Part shown: positions 47,438-58,850 of the stretch, in pieces
Position numbering within the stretch: the first letter of the stretch is position 1
Layout of the letters: each line of letters begins with the position of its first letter
Assembly: GCF_017498065.1 (NCBI RefSeq)
Contig: NZ_JAGDFX010000012.1
Span: forward strand, 45,236-109,235
DNA: 64,000 nt
Direction: 5' to 3'
Source of the DNA: Oceanisphaera pacifica
Lineage (GTDB): Bacteria > Pseudomonadota > Gammaproteobacteria > Enterobacterales > Aeromonadaceae
The notes under the pieces: model-generated
The model's input: only the letters and a program-made list of their open reading frames with translations
Told to the model about the DNA's origin: nothing
Databases searched by the model: none
Made by a program: the position numbers and the translations under genes

Positions 47438-48322
47438 GTGGATTTTCGTCATCTGGAATTGTTTGTACATTTAAGCCAGAGTTTACACTTTGGCCACACC
47501 GCCGATGCCATGGCGGTGAGCCCTTCTACTTTAAGCCGCGCCATTCAGCGCTTAGAGCAAGATACTGGTTGTGAGCTGTTAGTGCGTGATAACCGCACTG
47601 TGGTACTCACACCGGCAGGCGCTCGCTTGCAATTATTTGCCCAAAACTGGCTAAGTGACTGGCAGCATCTTAAACAAGAGCTCAAGCACGGTGAGAATAA
47701 TCTGCAAGGTCGGTTGCGTGTCTATTGCTCGGTTACCGCCAGCTACTTTTTACTGCCCGGTATTTTAGACCGTTTTCGCAGCCGTTATCCGCGGTTAGAA
47801 ATTCGCTTAGAAACCGGCGATCCGGCATTAGCTATCGAAAAGATATTAAGTGATGAAAGTGAGCTCGCCATTGCAGCACGCCCCGATGCCCTGCCCGCTA
47901 AAGTGCACTTTATTAACTTACAAACTGTGCCCATGGTATTTATTGCCCCCACATTAGCTGGGCCGGTAAGCGAGCTATTAGAGCAACGACCATTAGACTG
48001 GCGGACATTGCCGGTGATTTTATCTGAGCAAGGGGTAGCCCGAAAGCGTGCCAGCCAGTGGTTTAAAGCGAAAGGAATTAACCCCAATATTTATGCAGAA
48101 GTGGCAGGTAACGAGGCCATTATTGGCATGGTCGCACTTGGGTTTGGTATTGGTGTGGTGCCTAAAGCCGTGATTGATCACAGCCCTATGGGAGATAAGG
48201 TTCGGGTGTTATCCCCCACTCCGGCACTTAGGTCAATTGAAGTGGGGGTGTGCTTATTGAAAAAGCGTTTAGATGATCCCTTTATTCAAGCCTTCCAACA
48301 AACCGCACTCGAACCGGTTTAA
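47438..48322 (+). CDS. ilvY: LysR-type regulator IlvY
   Basis: A 294-residue LysR regulator. Helix-turn-helix in the first 60 residues (LELFVHLSQSLHFGHTADAMAVSPSTLSRAIQRLEQDTG) and a periplasmic-binding-like inducer domain (LRVYCSVTASYFLLPGILDRFRSRYP, EVAGNEAIIGMVALGFGIGVVPK). The divergent position next to ilvC identifies it as IlvY, which activates ilvC with acetolactate or acetohydroxybutyrate. The start is GTG with TTAGGAAAGG upstream. The divergent region is about 385 bp because of the inserted element, much longer than in E. coli. Confidence 0.92.
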   Translation: MDFRHLELFVHLSQSLHFGHTADAMAVSPSTLSRAIQRLEQDTGCELLVRDNRTVVLTPAGARLQLFAQNWLSDWQHLKQELKHGENNLQGRLRVYCSVTASYFLLPGILDRFRSRYPRLEIRLETGDPALAIEKILSDESELAIAARPDALPAKVHFINLQTVPMVFIAPTLAGPVSELLEQRPLDWRTLPVILSEQGVARKRASQWFKAKGINPNIYAEVAGNEAIIGMVALGFGIGVVPKAVIDHSPMGDKVRVLSPTPALRSIEVGVCLLKKRLDDPFIQAFQQTALEPV

Positions 48323-48607
48323 ACATAGCTGTCAGCTGTCAGCTATCAGAAAAAAACATTTAGCCACGGAATACACAGAAAGCACGGACAAGGCAAATAT
48401 CGACGTTATATTATCAATCATACCCCAAAATTTTTTACTCTTAACCCACCTTAATTTTTCTGTGAATTCCGTGGGTTCCGTGGCGAAGAAATCTTTAGTC
48501 TTTTGCTTCTAGCTTACGGCTGACAGCTTACGGCTTAAAGCTGCCTTAAAGGCTGACGTGGTGGGTCATTTAAGGCTAGAATGCCACCATAGCCTAAGGA
48601 GACGATA
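48323..48607. repeat. Intergenic repeats between ilvY and ubiK, including CCACGGAA element copy D
   Basis: 48363-48388 (GCCACGGAATACACAG...) and 48458-48484 form the inverted arms of a fourth, shorter element. AGCTGTCAGC-type words lie on both sides (48326-48349 and 48512-48543, opposite orientation), so one repeat family encloses the other. No gene is seen. Confidence 0.75.
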
Positions 48608-48898
48608 ATGTTAGACCCTAAAAAGTTAGAAGACATCGCAAAACAGATCCAAAACAGCCTGCCCAGTAGCATTAAAAATATGGGGGAAGAAGCAGAAAAG
48701 CGCTTTCGTACCGTATTACAGTCGCAATTGGGCAAGTTAGATATGGTGACGCGAGAAGAGTTTGATGTGCAAACTAAGGTATTGCTGCGCACCCGTGAAA
48801 AGCTTAATGCAATGGAAGCAACCTTGGCAAAGCTAGAGCAACAGCTAAATGGTGACACTCAAGCTAAATTAGAACAGCCACGGGATTATGATCAATAA
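48608..48898 (+). CDS. ubiK: Ubiquinone biosynthesis accessory factor UbiK
   Basis: A 96-residue protein of the BMFP/YqiC family. The N-terminal part MLDPKKLEDIAKQIQNSLP and the C-terminal coiled coil (VLLRTREKLNAMEATLAKLEQQL, about 57-80) are typical. UbiK forms a complex with UbiJ (also encoded here) and supports aerobic coenzyme Q synthesis, perhaps by binding lipids. A GGAG-type site lies upstream. Its end overlaps a small unknown gene by 11 bases. Confidence 0.93.
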   Translation: MLDPKKLEDIAKQIQNSLPSSIKNMGEEAEKRFRTVLQSQLGKLDMVTREEFDVQTKVLLRTREKLNAMEATLAKLEQQLNGDTQAKLEQPRDYDQ

Positions 48899-49085
48899 TT
48901 CTTCGGTATTACTGGCCAAGCAAGTACAACAGGCCTGTTTGCAAGCCGCATATGCGGCCTACGAAGAAGGCGGCTTATTAGGGTTATGCCAGCAAGGTCG
49001 GTTTGAGCTGGCCATGGATGCCATTGCCGCGCTCGATGTGGCGTCGCTCACTCAGCCACCGCCTGCTGACACGCAGCAGGCATAA
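48888..49085 (+). CDS. Small alanine/glutamine-rich protein of unknown function
   Basis: A 65-residue reading frame overlapping the last 11 bases of ubiK, with its own ATG, ending just before a strong terminator. The sequence is soluble and mostly helical (LAKQVQQACLQAAYAAYEEGGLLGLCQQGRFELAMDAIAAL), with no signal or membrane segment and no motif I recognise. Being in the same transcript as ubiK, with composition like real proteins, argues that it is expressed. Function unknown. Confidence 0.6.
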   Translation: MINNSSVLLAKQVQQACLQAAYAAYEEGGLLGLCQQGRFELAMDAIAALDVASLTQPPPADTQQA

Positions 49086-49113
49086 AAATAGGGAAGCCAG
49101 CTTCCCTATTTTA
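49084..49113. terminator. Bidirectional terminator after ubiK operon and fre
   Basis: AAAATAGGGAAGC-CA-GCTTCCCTATTTT, a long near-perfect stem with A/T tails, between the convergent ubiK operon and fre. Confidence 0.9.
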
Positions 49114-49134
49114 TTGCGCTATTCTTAGATTTAC

Positions 49135-49833
49135 TTAAATAAACTCGTACGCATCACCAAACAGCTGCTCGGGCTCTATGCCTTTTTCTTTAAAGGCTTC
49201 ACGCGCAACACCCGCCATTTCAAAGCGTCCGGCAATATAAACGTCATAATCAGACAAGCTTACAAAATCTTCCATAATGGCTTCGTGTACCAAGCCAGTA
49301 CGCCCTTGCCAATCGTCACCGCCGGTTTGTACTACGGGAATATAGGTGAGTGTTTCATGCTCTTGCGCCCAAGCGTTCATTTCTTGATCGGCATATAAAT
49401 GCTCGGTATGACGCACGCCCCAATATAAAAATATTGGCTGCTTGAAGTCATCTGCAATTAGCTGCTTTAAAATAGAGCGGGTATACGCAAACCCTGTGCC
49501 ACCTGCCATTAAAATAACAGGGCGGTGAGCGTCTTCACGCAAGTGCGCTTTACCAGCTGGCAGCTGTACTTCAATTTCACCGAGATCTTGCATGCGTTTT
49601 AACACTTGCATGGCATAGGTATTGTCTGGTGTTGCCCCTATGTGCAGCTCAACAATGCCTTCATCATTCATGGTATTGGCAATAGAAAAGGGGCGTTTAT
49701 CGTCTTCTGCCATCACTACCAATAAATACTGACCCGGAAGAAAATCCACCGGCACTTCTGGCTTTAATCGTACATACCAGAGGGTATCGGCCATTTCTTC
49801 GAGGGCTTGCACACTACATGTTACGTTCTGCAT
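49135..49833 (-). CDS. fre: NAD(P)H-flavin reductase Fre
   Basis: A 232-residue ferredoxin-NADP+ reductase-fold enzyme. The flavin-binding motif KRPFSIAN (about 46-53) and NAD(P)-binding LMAGGTGFAYTRSIL fit Fre/LuxG. It supplies reduced FMN or FAD to partners, and can reduce ferric complexes. Located downstream of ubiD with the same orientation (98-bp gap). The ubiD-fre pairing, common in gammaproteobacteria, fits an FMN supply to the UbiX/UbiD step. AAGGAT precedes the ATG. Confidence 0.93.
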   Translation of the reverse strand: MQNVTCSVQALEEMADTLWYVRLKPEVPVDFLPGQYLLVVMAEDDKRPFSIANTMNDEGIVELHIGATPDNTYAMQVLKRMQDLGEIEVQLPAGKAHLREDAHRPVILMAGGTGFAYTRSILKQLIADDFKQPIFLYWGVRHTEHLYADQEMNAWAQEHETLTYIPVVQTGGDDWQGRTGLVHEAIMEDFVSLSDYDVYIAGRFEMAGVAREAFKEKGIEPEQLFGDAYEFI

Positions 49834-49931
49834 GACTATCCTTTGAGTTTATTCTATTGAGTGCTCATTTAATATTGACTGTTCTTTAGACTAACCTGTA
49901 TTCAAGTTAGATTTAACTCCCTTTAAGGGTA

Positions 49932-51416
49932 TTAGCGCTGATGCTGAGTGTCTAAAATGCCCAGCTGCTCCCATAAGCCATCAACTTTGCTGATCACTTC
50001 ATCAGGCATCACTATGGGAGTGCCCCACTCTCTGTCGGTTTCACCCGGCCACTTATTAGTGGCATCCATGCCCATTTTAGAGCCAAGGCCCGATACAGGT
50101 GATGCAAAGTCTAAGTAATCGATAGGGGTATGTTCGATTAAGGTGGTATCTCGCGCTGGATCCATGCGGGTAGTAATGGCCCAGATCACATCATTCCAGT
50201 CGCGCGCATTAATGTCATCGTCACACACAATGACAAACTTAGTGTACATAAACTGGCGTAAAAATGACCATACACCCAGCATCACTCGCTTGGCATGTCC
50301 GGGATATTGCTTTTTAATGGTGACCACCGCCATCCGATATGAACAGCCTTCGGGCGGCAGGTAAAAATCAACAATCTCGGGAAATTGCTTTTGCAAGATA
50401 GGGACAAAGACTTCATTAAGTGCCACGCCCAAAATCGCCGGCTCATCCGGTGGCCGCCCAGTATAGGTTGAGTGATAAATAGCATCACTACGACGGGTAA
50501 TGCGCTCCACGGTTAATACCGGAAACTCATCTATCTCGTTGTAATAACCGGTGTGATCACCATAAGGGCCCTCAGGTGCCATTTCATCGGGATAAATATA
50601 GCCTTCTAGTACAATTTCGGCACTGGCCGGCACTTCTAAATCGCTACCAATGCATTGCACCACTTCGGTACGGCTGCCTCGCAATAAGCCCGCAAAGGCA
50701 TACTCCGATAAGGTATCGGGTACCGGTGTTACCGCACCTAATATGGTCGCCGGATCCGCCCCTAACGCCACCGCTACTGGATACGGTTTTCCGGGGTTGG
50801 CTTCTTGCCACTCTCGAAAATCGAGTGCACCGCCTCTGTGGCTCAGCCAGCGCATAATGACTTTATTTTTGCCCAGCAACTGTTGGCGATAAATGCCGAG
50901 ATTTTGTCGTTTTTTATGCGGGCCACGCGTAATGGTCAGTCCCCAAGTGATCAAGGGGGCTGCATCACCCGGCCAGCAATGTTGAATTGGCAACTGAGTA
51001 AGATCTACCTGCTCGCCTTCTAATACCACTTCTTGGCAAGGTGCTTTTTTTAGCCGCTTGGTGGGCATGTTCAGCACTTGCTTAAAAATAGGCAGCTTTT
51101 CCATTAGCTCTTTCAAGCCTTTGGGCGGCTCTGGCTCTTTTAAATAGGATAACCAGCGCCCAACTTCACGCAACGCATCCACGTCTTGTTGGCCCATGCC
51201 CATGGCCACACGTTTAGGGGTGCCAAATAAGTTGCCTAGCACAGGCATATCAAACCCTTTGGGGTTTTCAAATAGCAGTGCCGGACCGCCCGCTTTTAGC
51301 GTGCGATCACAAATTTCGGTCATTTCTAGATAGGGGTCAATTTCATGCTGAATACGCTTGAGTTCGCCCTGAGCTTCAAGTTGCGCAATAAAATCACGCA
51401 AATCCTTATATTTCAT
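49932..51416 (-). CDS. ubiD: 4-hydroxy-3-polyprenylbenzoate decarboxylase UbiD
   Basis: A 494-residue prenyl-FMN-dependent decarboxylase of ubiquinone synthesis. Family segments include [59 protein letters not shown] (carrying catalytic Arg/Glu partners) and [21 protein letters not shown]. Length matches E. coli UbiD (497). It acts on the membrane-bound octaprenyl intermediate after UbiA. Upstream of fre in a probable two-gene transcript. Confidence 0.96.
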   Translation of the reverse strand: MKYKDLRDFIAQLEAQGELKRIQHEIDPYLEMTEICDRTLKAGGPALLFENPKGFDMPVLGNLFGTPKRVAMGMGQQDVDALREVGRWLSYLKEPEPPKGLKELMEKLPIFKQVLNMPTKRLKKAPCQEVVLEGEQVDLTQLPIQHCWPGDAAPLITWGLTITRGPHKKRQNLGIYRQQLLGKNKVIMRWLSHRGGALDFREWQEANPGKPYPVAVALGADPATILGAVTPVPDTLSEYAFAGLLRGSRTEVVQCIGSDLEVPASAEIVLEGYIYPDEMAPEGPYGDHTGYYNEIDEFPVLTVERITRRSDAIYHSTYTGRPPDEPAILGVALNEVFVPILQKQFPEIVDFYLPPEGCSYRMAVVTIKKQYPGHAKRVMLGVWSFLRQFMYTKFVIVCDDDINARDWNDVIWAITTRMDPARDTTLIEHTPIDYLDFASPVSGLGSKMGMDATNKWPGETDREWGTPIVMPDEVISKVDGLWEQLGILDTQHQR

Positions 51417-51486
51417 AGGTTTATTCCAAGAGCAACGACTAATATTTCGAGTATACCCCGTTTCGTCTTAGCTTGTATTGACCAAT

Positions 51487-51515
51487 AAAAAAACCGCGGG
51501 CGCGCCGCGGTTTTA
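51487..51515 (-). terminator. Rho-independent terminator after rho
   Basis: AAAACCGCGG-CGCGC-CCGCGGTTTT read on the minus strand, with a T run, 13 bases past the rho stop. Confidence 0.88.
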
Positions 51516-51527
51516 TAAAGGGGATAC

Positions 51528-52793
51528 TTACTTTTGTTGACGTTTCATGGCATCAAAGAATTCGTCGTTAGTTTTGGTCATCGCCAATTTATCGATCAAA
51601 AATTCAATGCTGTCGCTTTCGCCCATAGGGTGCACAATTTTGCGTAAGATCCACATTTTTTGTAGCTCATCTGCCGTGGTAAGCAGCTCTTCACGGCGGG
51701 TGCCTGAGCGAGTAATGTCGATAGCAGGATAAATACGCTTCTCGGCAATTTTACGCGACAAGTGCAACTCCATATTACCGGTACCCTTAAACTCTTCGTA
51801 GATAACATCATCCATTTTAGAGCCGGTTTCTACCAAGGCGGTGGCAATAATAGTCAAGCTGCCACCCTCTTCTACATTACGAGCCGCACCAAAGAAGCGC
51901 TTCGGTCTGTGCAAAGCATTCGCATCTACACCACCGGTAAGCACCTTGCCAGAAGAAGGCACAACTGTGTTGTAGGCACGCGCTAAACGGGTAATAGAAT
52001 CCAGTAAAATAATCACGTCTTTTTTATGCTCAACCAGACGCTTGGCTTTTTCTATTACCATGTCGGCCACCTGTACGTGGCGCTGGGCTGGCTCATCAAA
52101 GGTAGAGGCAATAACCTCGCCTTTAACCATGCGCTGCATTTCGGTGACTTCTTCTGGGCGCTCATCAATCAATAACACGATTAATACGCACTCGGGGTGA
52201 TTGTAAGCGATGCTTTGTGCAATATTTTGCAGCAGCATGGTTTTACCGGCTTTAGGCGGTGCCACAATTAAGCCACGTTGCCCTTTACCAATCGGCGAGG
52301 CTAAGTCGAGTACTCGGGCGGTAATATCTTCTGTAGAACCATTACCGCGCTCCATTTTCATGCGCTCGTCGGCATGTAGAGGGGTCAGGTTTTCAAAGAG
52401 AATTTTACTGCGGGCATTTTCAGGGCGATCAAAGTTAACTTCGTTGATTTTTAGCAGGGCAAAATAACGTTCACCGTCTTTAGGTGGGCGAATTTTGCCG
52501 GCTAAGGTGTCGCCGGTACGCAAGTTAAAGCGTCGAATTTGGCTTGGCGAGACGTAAATATCGTCGGGCCCAGCTAGGTACGAAGAGTCGGCGCTACGTA
52601 AAAAACCAAAACCATCTTGTAATATCTCCAGCACACCGTTGCCGAAAATATCAGCGCCACCTTTAGCATGAGCCTTAAGGATTGCGAAAATAATGTCTTG
52701 TTTACGTAAACGAGCTAGGTTCTCTAAGCCCATTTTTTCTCCGAGCTTAACCAGCTCAGAAACAGGGGTATTCTTAAGTTCAGTCAGATTCAT
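51528..52793 (-). CDS. rho: Transcription termination factor Rho
   Basis: A 421-residue RNA-dependent hexameric ATPase. N-terminal helix bundle ([39 protein letters not shown]), RNA-binding cold-shock-like domain ([43 protein letters not shown]), Walker A APPKAGKT, Walker [15 protein letters not shown], and Q/R-loops ([13 protein letters not shown]). Length 421 versus 419 in E. coli. It ends Rho-dependent transcription. The 187-bp leader may hold a Rho-dependent autoregulatory attenuator, as in E. coli, but no specific element is seen. Confidence 0.98.
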   Translation of the reverse strand: MNLTELKNTPVSELVKLGEKMGLENLARLRKQDIIFAILKAHAKGGADIFGNGVLEILQDGFGFLRSADSSYLAGPDDIYVSPSQIRRFNLRTGDTLAGKIRPPKDGERYFALLKINEVNFDRPENARSKILFENLTPLHADERMKMERGNGSTEDITARVLDLASPIGKGQRGLIVAPPKAGKTMLLQNIAQSIAYNHPECVLIVLLIDERPEEVTEMQRMVKGEVIASTFDEPAQRHVQVADMVIEKAKRLVEHKKDVIILLDSITRLARAYNTVVPSSGKVLTGGVDANALHRPKRFFGAARNVEEGGSLTIIATALVETGSKMDDVIYEEFKGTGNMELHLSRKIAEKRIYPAIDITRSGTRREELLTTADELQKMWILRKIVHPMGESDSIEFLIDKLAMTKTNDEFFDAMKRQQK

Positions 52794-52947
52794 AGTGGTG
52801 GGTTTCTATCAACCAGGATATGTAAAATAGGAGGAAAAAGTCTGCTGGAGTTGAGACTTAAAATTGCAGGGCCACTAATTGGCACAAATGTAGGTTAGCA
52901 AACGAGCAATAAACTAGCATCAAAATATGGTGACGTCTAGCAAAAAC

Positions 52948-52977
52948 AAAAAGAGGCGCGTTGCGCACCTCTTTTTA
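52948..52977 (-). terminator. Rho-independent terminator after trxA
   Basis: AAAGAGGCGC-GTT-GCGCACCTCTTT stem (one bulge) with A/T tails, directly after the trxA stop on the minus strand. Confidence 0.85.
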
Positions 52978-52980
52978 GCA

Positions 52981-53307
52981 TTACAGATTGGCGTCTAAAA
53001 ACTCTTTTAACTGATTCTTAGACAGCGCACCTACTTTAGTTGCCGCTACTTCACCATTTTTAAACAGTAACAGAGTCGGAATACCACGAATACCAAACTT
53101 AGGTGGTGTTTCAGCATTTTCATCGATATTCAGTTTGCCCACAGTCACTTTACCTGCATATTCATCAGCCACTTCAGCCAGAATAGGCGCAATCATTTTA
53201 CAAGGACCACACCACTCAGCCCAAAAATCAACCAGTACAGGGGCGCTTGCTTTAACCACGTCAGCTTCGAAGCTGGCATCGGTCAGCTGAATAATTTTAT
53301 CACTCAT
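52981..53307 (-). CDS. trxA: Thioredoxin 1
   Basis: A 108-residue thioredoxin with active site WCGPC (C33 and C36), buried D27 region [13 protein letters not shown] and cis-proline in [11 protein letters not shown]. The main cytosolic disulfide reductant, supplying ribonucleotide reductase and others. The ATG at 53307 has GGAG six bases upstream and gives the standard length; an in-frame upstream start adds 13 unlikely residues. Divergent from rhlB, with rho next, as in E. coli. Confidence 0.97.
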   Translation of the reverse strand: MSDKIIQLTDASFEADVVKASAPVLVDFWAEWCGPCKMIAPILAEVADEYAGKVTVGKLNIDENAETPPKFGIRGIPTLLLFKNGEVAATKVGALSKNQLKEFLDANL

Positions 53308-53421
53308 CTCCAACTCCAATCCGTTATTTTCTGTCTCAACACGCAAGTTGAGGTAATTTAGTTGCCCTATTTCAAATGATCCTGTTTATTATTGCAAGCC
53401 TAACCTGATATTCTGAACGTT

Positions 53422-54699
53422 ATGAGCAAAACACACTTAACTGATACCACGTTTGCCGAACTGGGTTTACAGCCGCAGGTTGTAGCCGGTTTAGATGCAA
53501 AAGGATTCCGCAACTGCACGCCAATACAGGCGTTGTCGTTACCCCATTTAATTGCTGGCAAAGATATCGCAGGGCAAGCCCAAACCGGTACCGGCAAAAC
53601 CATTGCTTTTTTAGCCGCCACTTTTAATCACCTATTAACCACTCCGGCCCCTGAGTCACGAAAACTTAACCAGCCTAGAGCCATCATAATGGCGCCAACC
53701 CGAGAGCTGGCGGTACAAATTTATAATGATGCCGACACCACCAGCGCCAGCACCGGCTTAAAGTTAGGCCTGGCCTATGGCGGTGAAGGTTACGAAGAAC
53801 AAACTGCCGTATTAGATGCAGGTGTCGATATTTTAATAGGCACCACTGGCCGTATTATCGATTTTTTAAAGAAACAAGTGATCGACATGGGCGCCATTCA
53901 AGTAGTGGTGCTAGATGAAGCTGATCGCATGTTTGATTTAGGCTTTATTAAAGATATTCGGTTTTTATTTCGTCGTATGCCGCCGGCTGCTCAACGCATT
54001 AATATGCTATTTTCTGCCACGCTATCACTGCGGGTGCAGGAGCTGGCCTATGAGCATATGAATAGCCCAGAGCACGTTGAAGTTGAACCTGAACGTAAAA
54101 CTGGCGTTAGCATCAAAGAAGAGCTGTTTTATCCTGCACAAGAAGATAAGCTCTTATTATTGCTCACCTTAATGGAAAATGAATGGCCAGATAAAGCCAT
54201 CGTATTTGCGAATACCAAACACAGTTGCGAAAAAGTGCATGCTTGGCTTGCCGCCGATGGTCATCGTGTCGGCTTGCTAACCGGTGATGTGCCTCAGCGC
54301 AAACGCAGCGCCATTTTAGATGACTTTACCCAAGGCTCACTCGATATTTTAGTGGCCACGGATGTAGCCGCGCGCGGCTTACATATTCCTGATGTTAGTC
54401 ATGTATTTAACTACGACTTACCCGATGATGCAGAAGACTATGTACACCGTATTGGCCGTACTGGTCGGGCCGGTGCTAGCGGCTACTCTATTAGCTTTGC
54501 CTGTGAAGAGTATGTATTTAACTTACCGGCAATAGAGGCTTATATTGAGCACTCTATTGCAGTGAGTAATTACGATCGTAATAATCTATTAGACGATGTC
54601 ACGCCACCCAAGCGTATTCATCATCACAGAGCGCACAGCCATCGCAAACCCGGTGCACAAGGCCGCTCAGGATCCGCCCCTTACCGGCGGCGTTCGTAA
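53422..54699 (+). CDS. rhlB: ATP-dependent RNA helicase RhlB
   Basis: A 425-residue DEAD-box helicase. Q motif [13 protein letters not shown], Walker A AQTGTGKT, motif Ia [14 protein letters not shown] motif [16 protein letters not shown] motif FSATLS and motif [10 protein letters not shown]. The C-terminal tail is short and basic ([18 protein letters not shown]...RRRS). RhlB is a degradosome subunit that unwinds RNA for PNPase on RNase E. The basic tail likely binds RNA. Seventeen bases upstream of gppA; the two are probably co-transcribed. Confidence 0.96.
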   Translation: MSKTHLTDTTFAELGLQPQVVAGLDAKGFRNCTPIQALSLPHLIAGKDIAGQAQTGTGKTIAFLAATFNHLLTTPAPESRKLNQPRAIIMAPTRELAVQIYNDADTTSASTGLKLGLAYGGEGYEEQTAVLDAGVDILIGTTGRIIDFLKKQVIDMGAIQVVVLDEADRMFDLGFIKDIRFLFRRMPPAAQRINMLFSATLSLRVQELAYEHMNSPEHVEVEPERKTGVSIKEELFYPAQEDKLLLLLTLMENEWPDKAIVFANTKHSCEKVHAWLAADGHRVGLLTGDVPQRKRSAILDDFTQGSLDILVATDVAARGLHIPDVSHVFNYDLPDDAEDYVHRIGRTGRAGASGYSISFACEEYVFNLPAIEAYIEHSIAVSNYDRNNLLDDVTPPKRIHHHRAHSHRKPGAQGRSGSAPYRRRS

Positions 54700-54716
54700 C
54701 GTTAACGGAGTAACAA

Positions 54717-56207
54717 ATGAATAATGCCGCCCTCTATGCCGCTGTCGATTTGGGCTCAAACAGCTTTCATATGCTGGTGGTAGACGAGGTGGCTGGTGCT
54801 TGTCGCACCTTAGCGAAAGTAAAGCGCAAGGTGCGCCTTGCCGCTGGCTTACAAGCGGATGGCAACCTAGATGACGCCTCGTTACAACGGGGCTGGGACT
54901 GCCTGCAATTGTTCGCCGAACAATTGCAGGATATTCCTGCCGATCATATTCGCATTGTGGGCACCGCCACCTTACGTCTGGCTCGCAATATTGATGTGTT
55001 TTTAGCTAAGGCTGAGGCTATTCTGGGACACCCAGTGCGCATTATTTCGGGCGAGCAAGAGGCCGGACTTATTTATGAGGGCGTAGCTTGGACCTCTTCT
55101 GGCACCGGCCGACGGTTAGTGATTGATATTGGTGGCGCCAGCACAGAGTTAGTGGTGGGTGAAGGTGTATCAGCTCAGCTGTTAAATAGCTTGAATATGG
55201 GGTGTGTGACTTGGTTATCTCGTTATTTTAGTGATGAGCAACTGAATGACGCTAACTTCGATAACGCCATAGCCGCAGCACGTGAAGTGTTAACGCCTGT
55301 GGCCGCAGCGTATCTCGCACTCGGTTGGCAAACCTGCATTGGTGCTTCTGGCACTATACAGGCGATTCAAGAGATCATGATAAGCCAGGGGCAAGATGAA
55401 CAAATCACCCTCAAAAAGCTGCTGCAACTTAAACAAGACGCCATTGCTTGTCAGCATATTAATCAGCTTACTTTGCCAGGGTTAACCCTTGAGCGCAGCC
55501 ATGTGTTTCCATCGGGTTTAGCAATCCTTATTGCGTTATTTGATCTACTCGCCATCAACGATATGGTGTTGGCCGGTGGTGCCCTGCGCGAGGGATTAAT
55601 GTATGGCATGTTATTAAGTGATCGCCAAGAGTGCGATGCCCGTGAGCGTACGGCAAACAGCTTAATTGAGCGCTATCAGCTAGACAGAGAGCAAGCCGAG
55701 CGCGTGCGTAATACCGCGCTGAACGCTTTAGCGCAAGTCGCTAACAATCAAGCATTGGATGTAAGCGCCAAGCCGATGTTGGCTTGGGCTTGTATGTTAT
55801 ATGAGTTAGGGTTGTGGATTGAATATAAGCGTGCCCCTGAGCATGCCGCCTATATTATTCATCATATCGATTTACCCGGTTTTACCCACCCACAACAACA
55901 GCTGTTGGGCGCCTTGTTACTCAATCAGCGGGGGGATTTTCAGCTTGAGCCTCTTACTAAACAAAGTGCGATTGCAGCTGATCAGGCAATTTTACTAGCG
56001 CGGTTATTACGCTTAGCAATTATTTTATGCCTACGTCGCACCCAAGGCACAGTGCCTGATTTTAAGATTTCTGCACAAGGCCAGCAACTCACCCTCACCC
56101 TTCCCGCTCATTGGCGCCAAACTCACCATTTACGCGCCAGTGAATTACAACAAGAAGCCCAACGCCAAACCGAAATGGGCTGGCCGTTAGTGATTGCAGA
56201 AGGCTAA
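54717..56207 (+). CDS. gppA: Guanosine pentaphosphate phosphohydrolase GppA
   Basis: A 496-residue Ppx/GppA phosphatase: N-terminal actin-like domains (AAVDLGSNSFHMLVV, VGTATLRLARN, ISGEQEAGLIYEGV, IDIGGASTELVVG) and a C-terminal helical HD-like domain. GppA converts pppGpp to ppGpp. Length and the rhlB-gppA pairing favour GppA over exopolyphosphatase Ppx, but the two overlap in activity. GGAG precedes the ATG. Confidence 0.92.
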   Translation: MNNAALYAAVDLGSNSFHMLVVDEVAGACRTLAKVKRKVRLAAGLQADGNLDDASLQRGWDCLQLFAEQLQDIPADHIRIVGTATLRLARNIDVFLAKAEAILGHPVRIISGEQEAGLIYEGVAWTSSGTGRRLVIDIGGASTELVVGEGVSAQLLNSLNMGCVTWLSRYFSDEQLNDANFDNAIAAAREVLTPVAAAYLALGWQTCIGASGTIQAIQEIMISQGQDEQITLKKLLQLKQDAIACQHINQLTLPGLTLERSHVFPSGLAILIALFDLLAINDMVLAGGALREGLMYGMLLSDRQECDARERTANSLIERYQLDREQAERVRNTALNALAQVANNQALDVSAKPMLAWACMLYELGLWIEYKRAPEHAAYIIHHIDLPGFTHPQQQLLGALLLNQRGDFQLEPLTKQSAIAADQAILLARLLRLAIILCLRRTQGTVPDFKISAQGQQLTLTLPAHWRQTHHLRASELQQEAQRQTEMGWPLVIAEG

Positions 56208-56214
56208 CCAAGCG

Positions 56215-56250
56215 GTACGCCTTACGCTATACGTACAGCGTAAGGCGTAC
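56215..56250. repeat. Perfect 14-bp hairpin between gppA and hemB
   Basis: GTACGCCTTACGCT at 56215-56228 and AGCGTAAGGCGTAC at 56237-56250 are exact complements around 8 bases. The gap between the convergent genes is only 58 bp. The word CGGTACGCCTTACG recurs near 42569, so it is probably a repeat used as a shared transcript end. Confidence 0.75.
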
Positions 56251-56265
56251 AACGGGTTTTGATAG

Positions 56266-57318
<1,053 letters not shown>

Positions 57319-58098
57319 CTAAATACGGAAAAAGGCGCGACTGGTCGCGGTCGTTTCAGCCATTAACTGATCGGGATTGTCCCCACGATGGGCGGCAACG
57401 CGCTCGGCTATATGAGGTAAATAAGCAGGCTCGTTACGACGACTTTTTGGCTTAGCCGTCAGATCACGAGGTAATAAATAGGGGCTATCGGTTTCTATCA
57501 TTAAGCGATCACTAGGGATCAAAGAAACAATGCTTTGCAAGACTTTTCCACGACGTTCATCGCAAATCCACCCGGTAATACCAATATGTAATTCAAGGGC
57601 TAAACAATCGCGTAACTCAACCTCACTGCCTGTAAAGCAATGCAAGACTGCCGCCGGCAATTTAGCGCGCCAAGGCTTAAGAATATCCATAAAGCGCTGA
57701 TGGGCATCACGGCAATGCATAAAGACTGGCAACTGTAGCTCAGCGGCCAGAGCGAGTTGTGCTTCAAAGGCTGCTTCTTGCTGCGGTCGTGGTGAAAAGT
57801 CGCGGTTAAAATCAAGGCCGCACTCGCCTATTGCCACTACCTCAGGACGCTGTGCGAGCTTGCGAAGCTCCGCCATACTCTGTTCATTAAAGGTTTTGGC
57901 ATCATGAGGATGCACACCCGCAGTGGCATAGCAAAAACCGGGCTCAGTGGCAGCATAATCAGCCACCGCTTGGCTTTCAGCTAGACTGGTACCGGTTAAG
58001 ATCAAGCCTGTTACACCCGCAGCTTTCGCTCGCACTATGGCTTGGTCTCGGTCTTGATCAAATTGGTTATTAGTCAGGTTTACGCCAATATCAATCAT
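57319..58098 (-). CDS. tatD: TatD-family 3'-5' DNase
   Basis: A 259-residue metal-dependent TIM-barrel hydrolase closely following E. coli Tat[69 protein letters not shown] and [14 protein letters not shown]. Despite the name it is a magnesium-dependent exonuclease implicated in DNA repair and RNA quality control, not needed for export. The start overlaps the tatC stop by four bases. Confidence 0.96.
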   Translation of the reverse strand: MIDIGVNLTNNQFDQDRDQAIVRAKAAGVTGLILTGTSLAESQAVADYAATEPGFCYATAGVHPHDAKTFNEQSMAELRKLAQRPEVVAIGECGLDFNRDFSPRPQQEAAFEAQLALAAELQLPVFMHCRDAHQRFMDILKPWRAKLPAAVLHCFTGSEVELRDCLALELHIGITGWICDERRGKVLQSIVSLIPSDRLMIETDSPYLLPRDLTAKPKSRRNEPAYLPHIAERVAAHRGDNPDQLMAETTATSRAFFRI

Positions 58099-58850
58099 GA
58101 TGCGTCCTGCTCTGCTTCATCACTTTCATCGTCTGTTTTTCGTGTATAAAAGCGAGCAAAAAACACCCCTAACTCAAACAGTAACCACATGGGAATCGCG
58201 AGCAGTGTTTGAGAAATAATATCGGGCGGGGTTAGCAACATCCCCACCACAAACACCACTACAATCACGTAAGCGCGTTTACTGGCTAAGTCTTTAGGAG
58301 TAGTGACACCGGTCCAACATAACAAAATGGTGGCAATGGGTATTTCAAAGGCAATACCAAAAGCCACAAACAGCCCCAATACAAAATCGAGGTAGCTGGC
58401 AATGTCAGTGGCAATGGTCACGCCCTCTGGTGCCATTTTGGTAAAAAACGCAAACGCTAGCGGAAACACCACAAAGTAAGCAAACGCAGCACCCGCATAA
58501 AATAGCAAGGCACTGGAAAACACCAGAGGTGAGATCAGCTTTTTTTCGTGCTTATATAAACCGGGTGCAATAAACGCCCACACTTGATAAAGCACATAAG
58601 GGATAGCTAAAAACAGTGACACTATCAGGGTGAGCTTCATGGGGGTTAAAAACGGGGTCGCAACGCCCGTGGCAATCATACTTGTGCCTTCTGGCAACTG
58701 TCGTAGCAAAGGCTCGGCTAATATGCTGTAAATGTCATTGGCAAAGTAAACTAACGCCAAAAACACCAGTAAAATAGCAGCAAATGCGCGTAATAAACGA
58801 CTGCGCAGCTCTACCAGATGACTGATCAGCGGCTGATGTGTTTTGTTCAT
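58095..58850 (-). CDS. tatC: Twin-arginine translocase subunit TatC
   Basis: A 251-residue protein with six membrane helices. The N-terminal [13 protein letters not shown] and the FALSVVFPLAF-like periplasmic region ([15 protein letters not shown]) plus [27 protein letters not shown] are TatC signatures. It is the receptor that binds twin-arginine signals such as that of the CopA protein in this window. One base after tatB; coupled to tatD. Confidence 0.97.
   Translation of the reverse strand: MNKTHQPLISHLVELRSRLLRAFAAILLVFLALVYFANDIYSILAEPLLRQLPEGTSMIATGVATPFLTPMKLTLIVSLFLAIPYVLYQVWAFIAPGLYKHEKKLISPLVFSSALLFYAGAAFAYFVVFPLAFAFFTKMAPEGVTIATDIASYLDFVLGLFVAFGIAFEIPIATILLCWTGVTTPKDLASKRAYVIVVVFVVGMLLTPPDIISQTLLAIPMWLLFELGVFFARFYTRKTDDESDEAEQDAS

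Noticed and set aside
36567..48484. CRISPR array formed by CACGGAA repeats
   Set aside because: Arms are inverted, few and far apart, without regular spacers; no cas genes are present.
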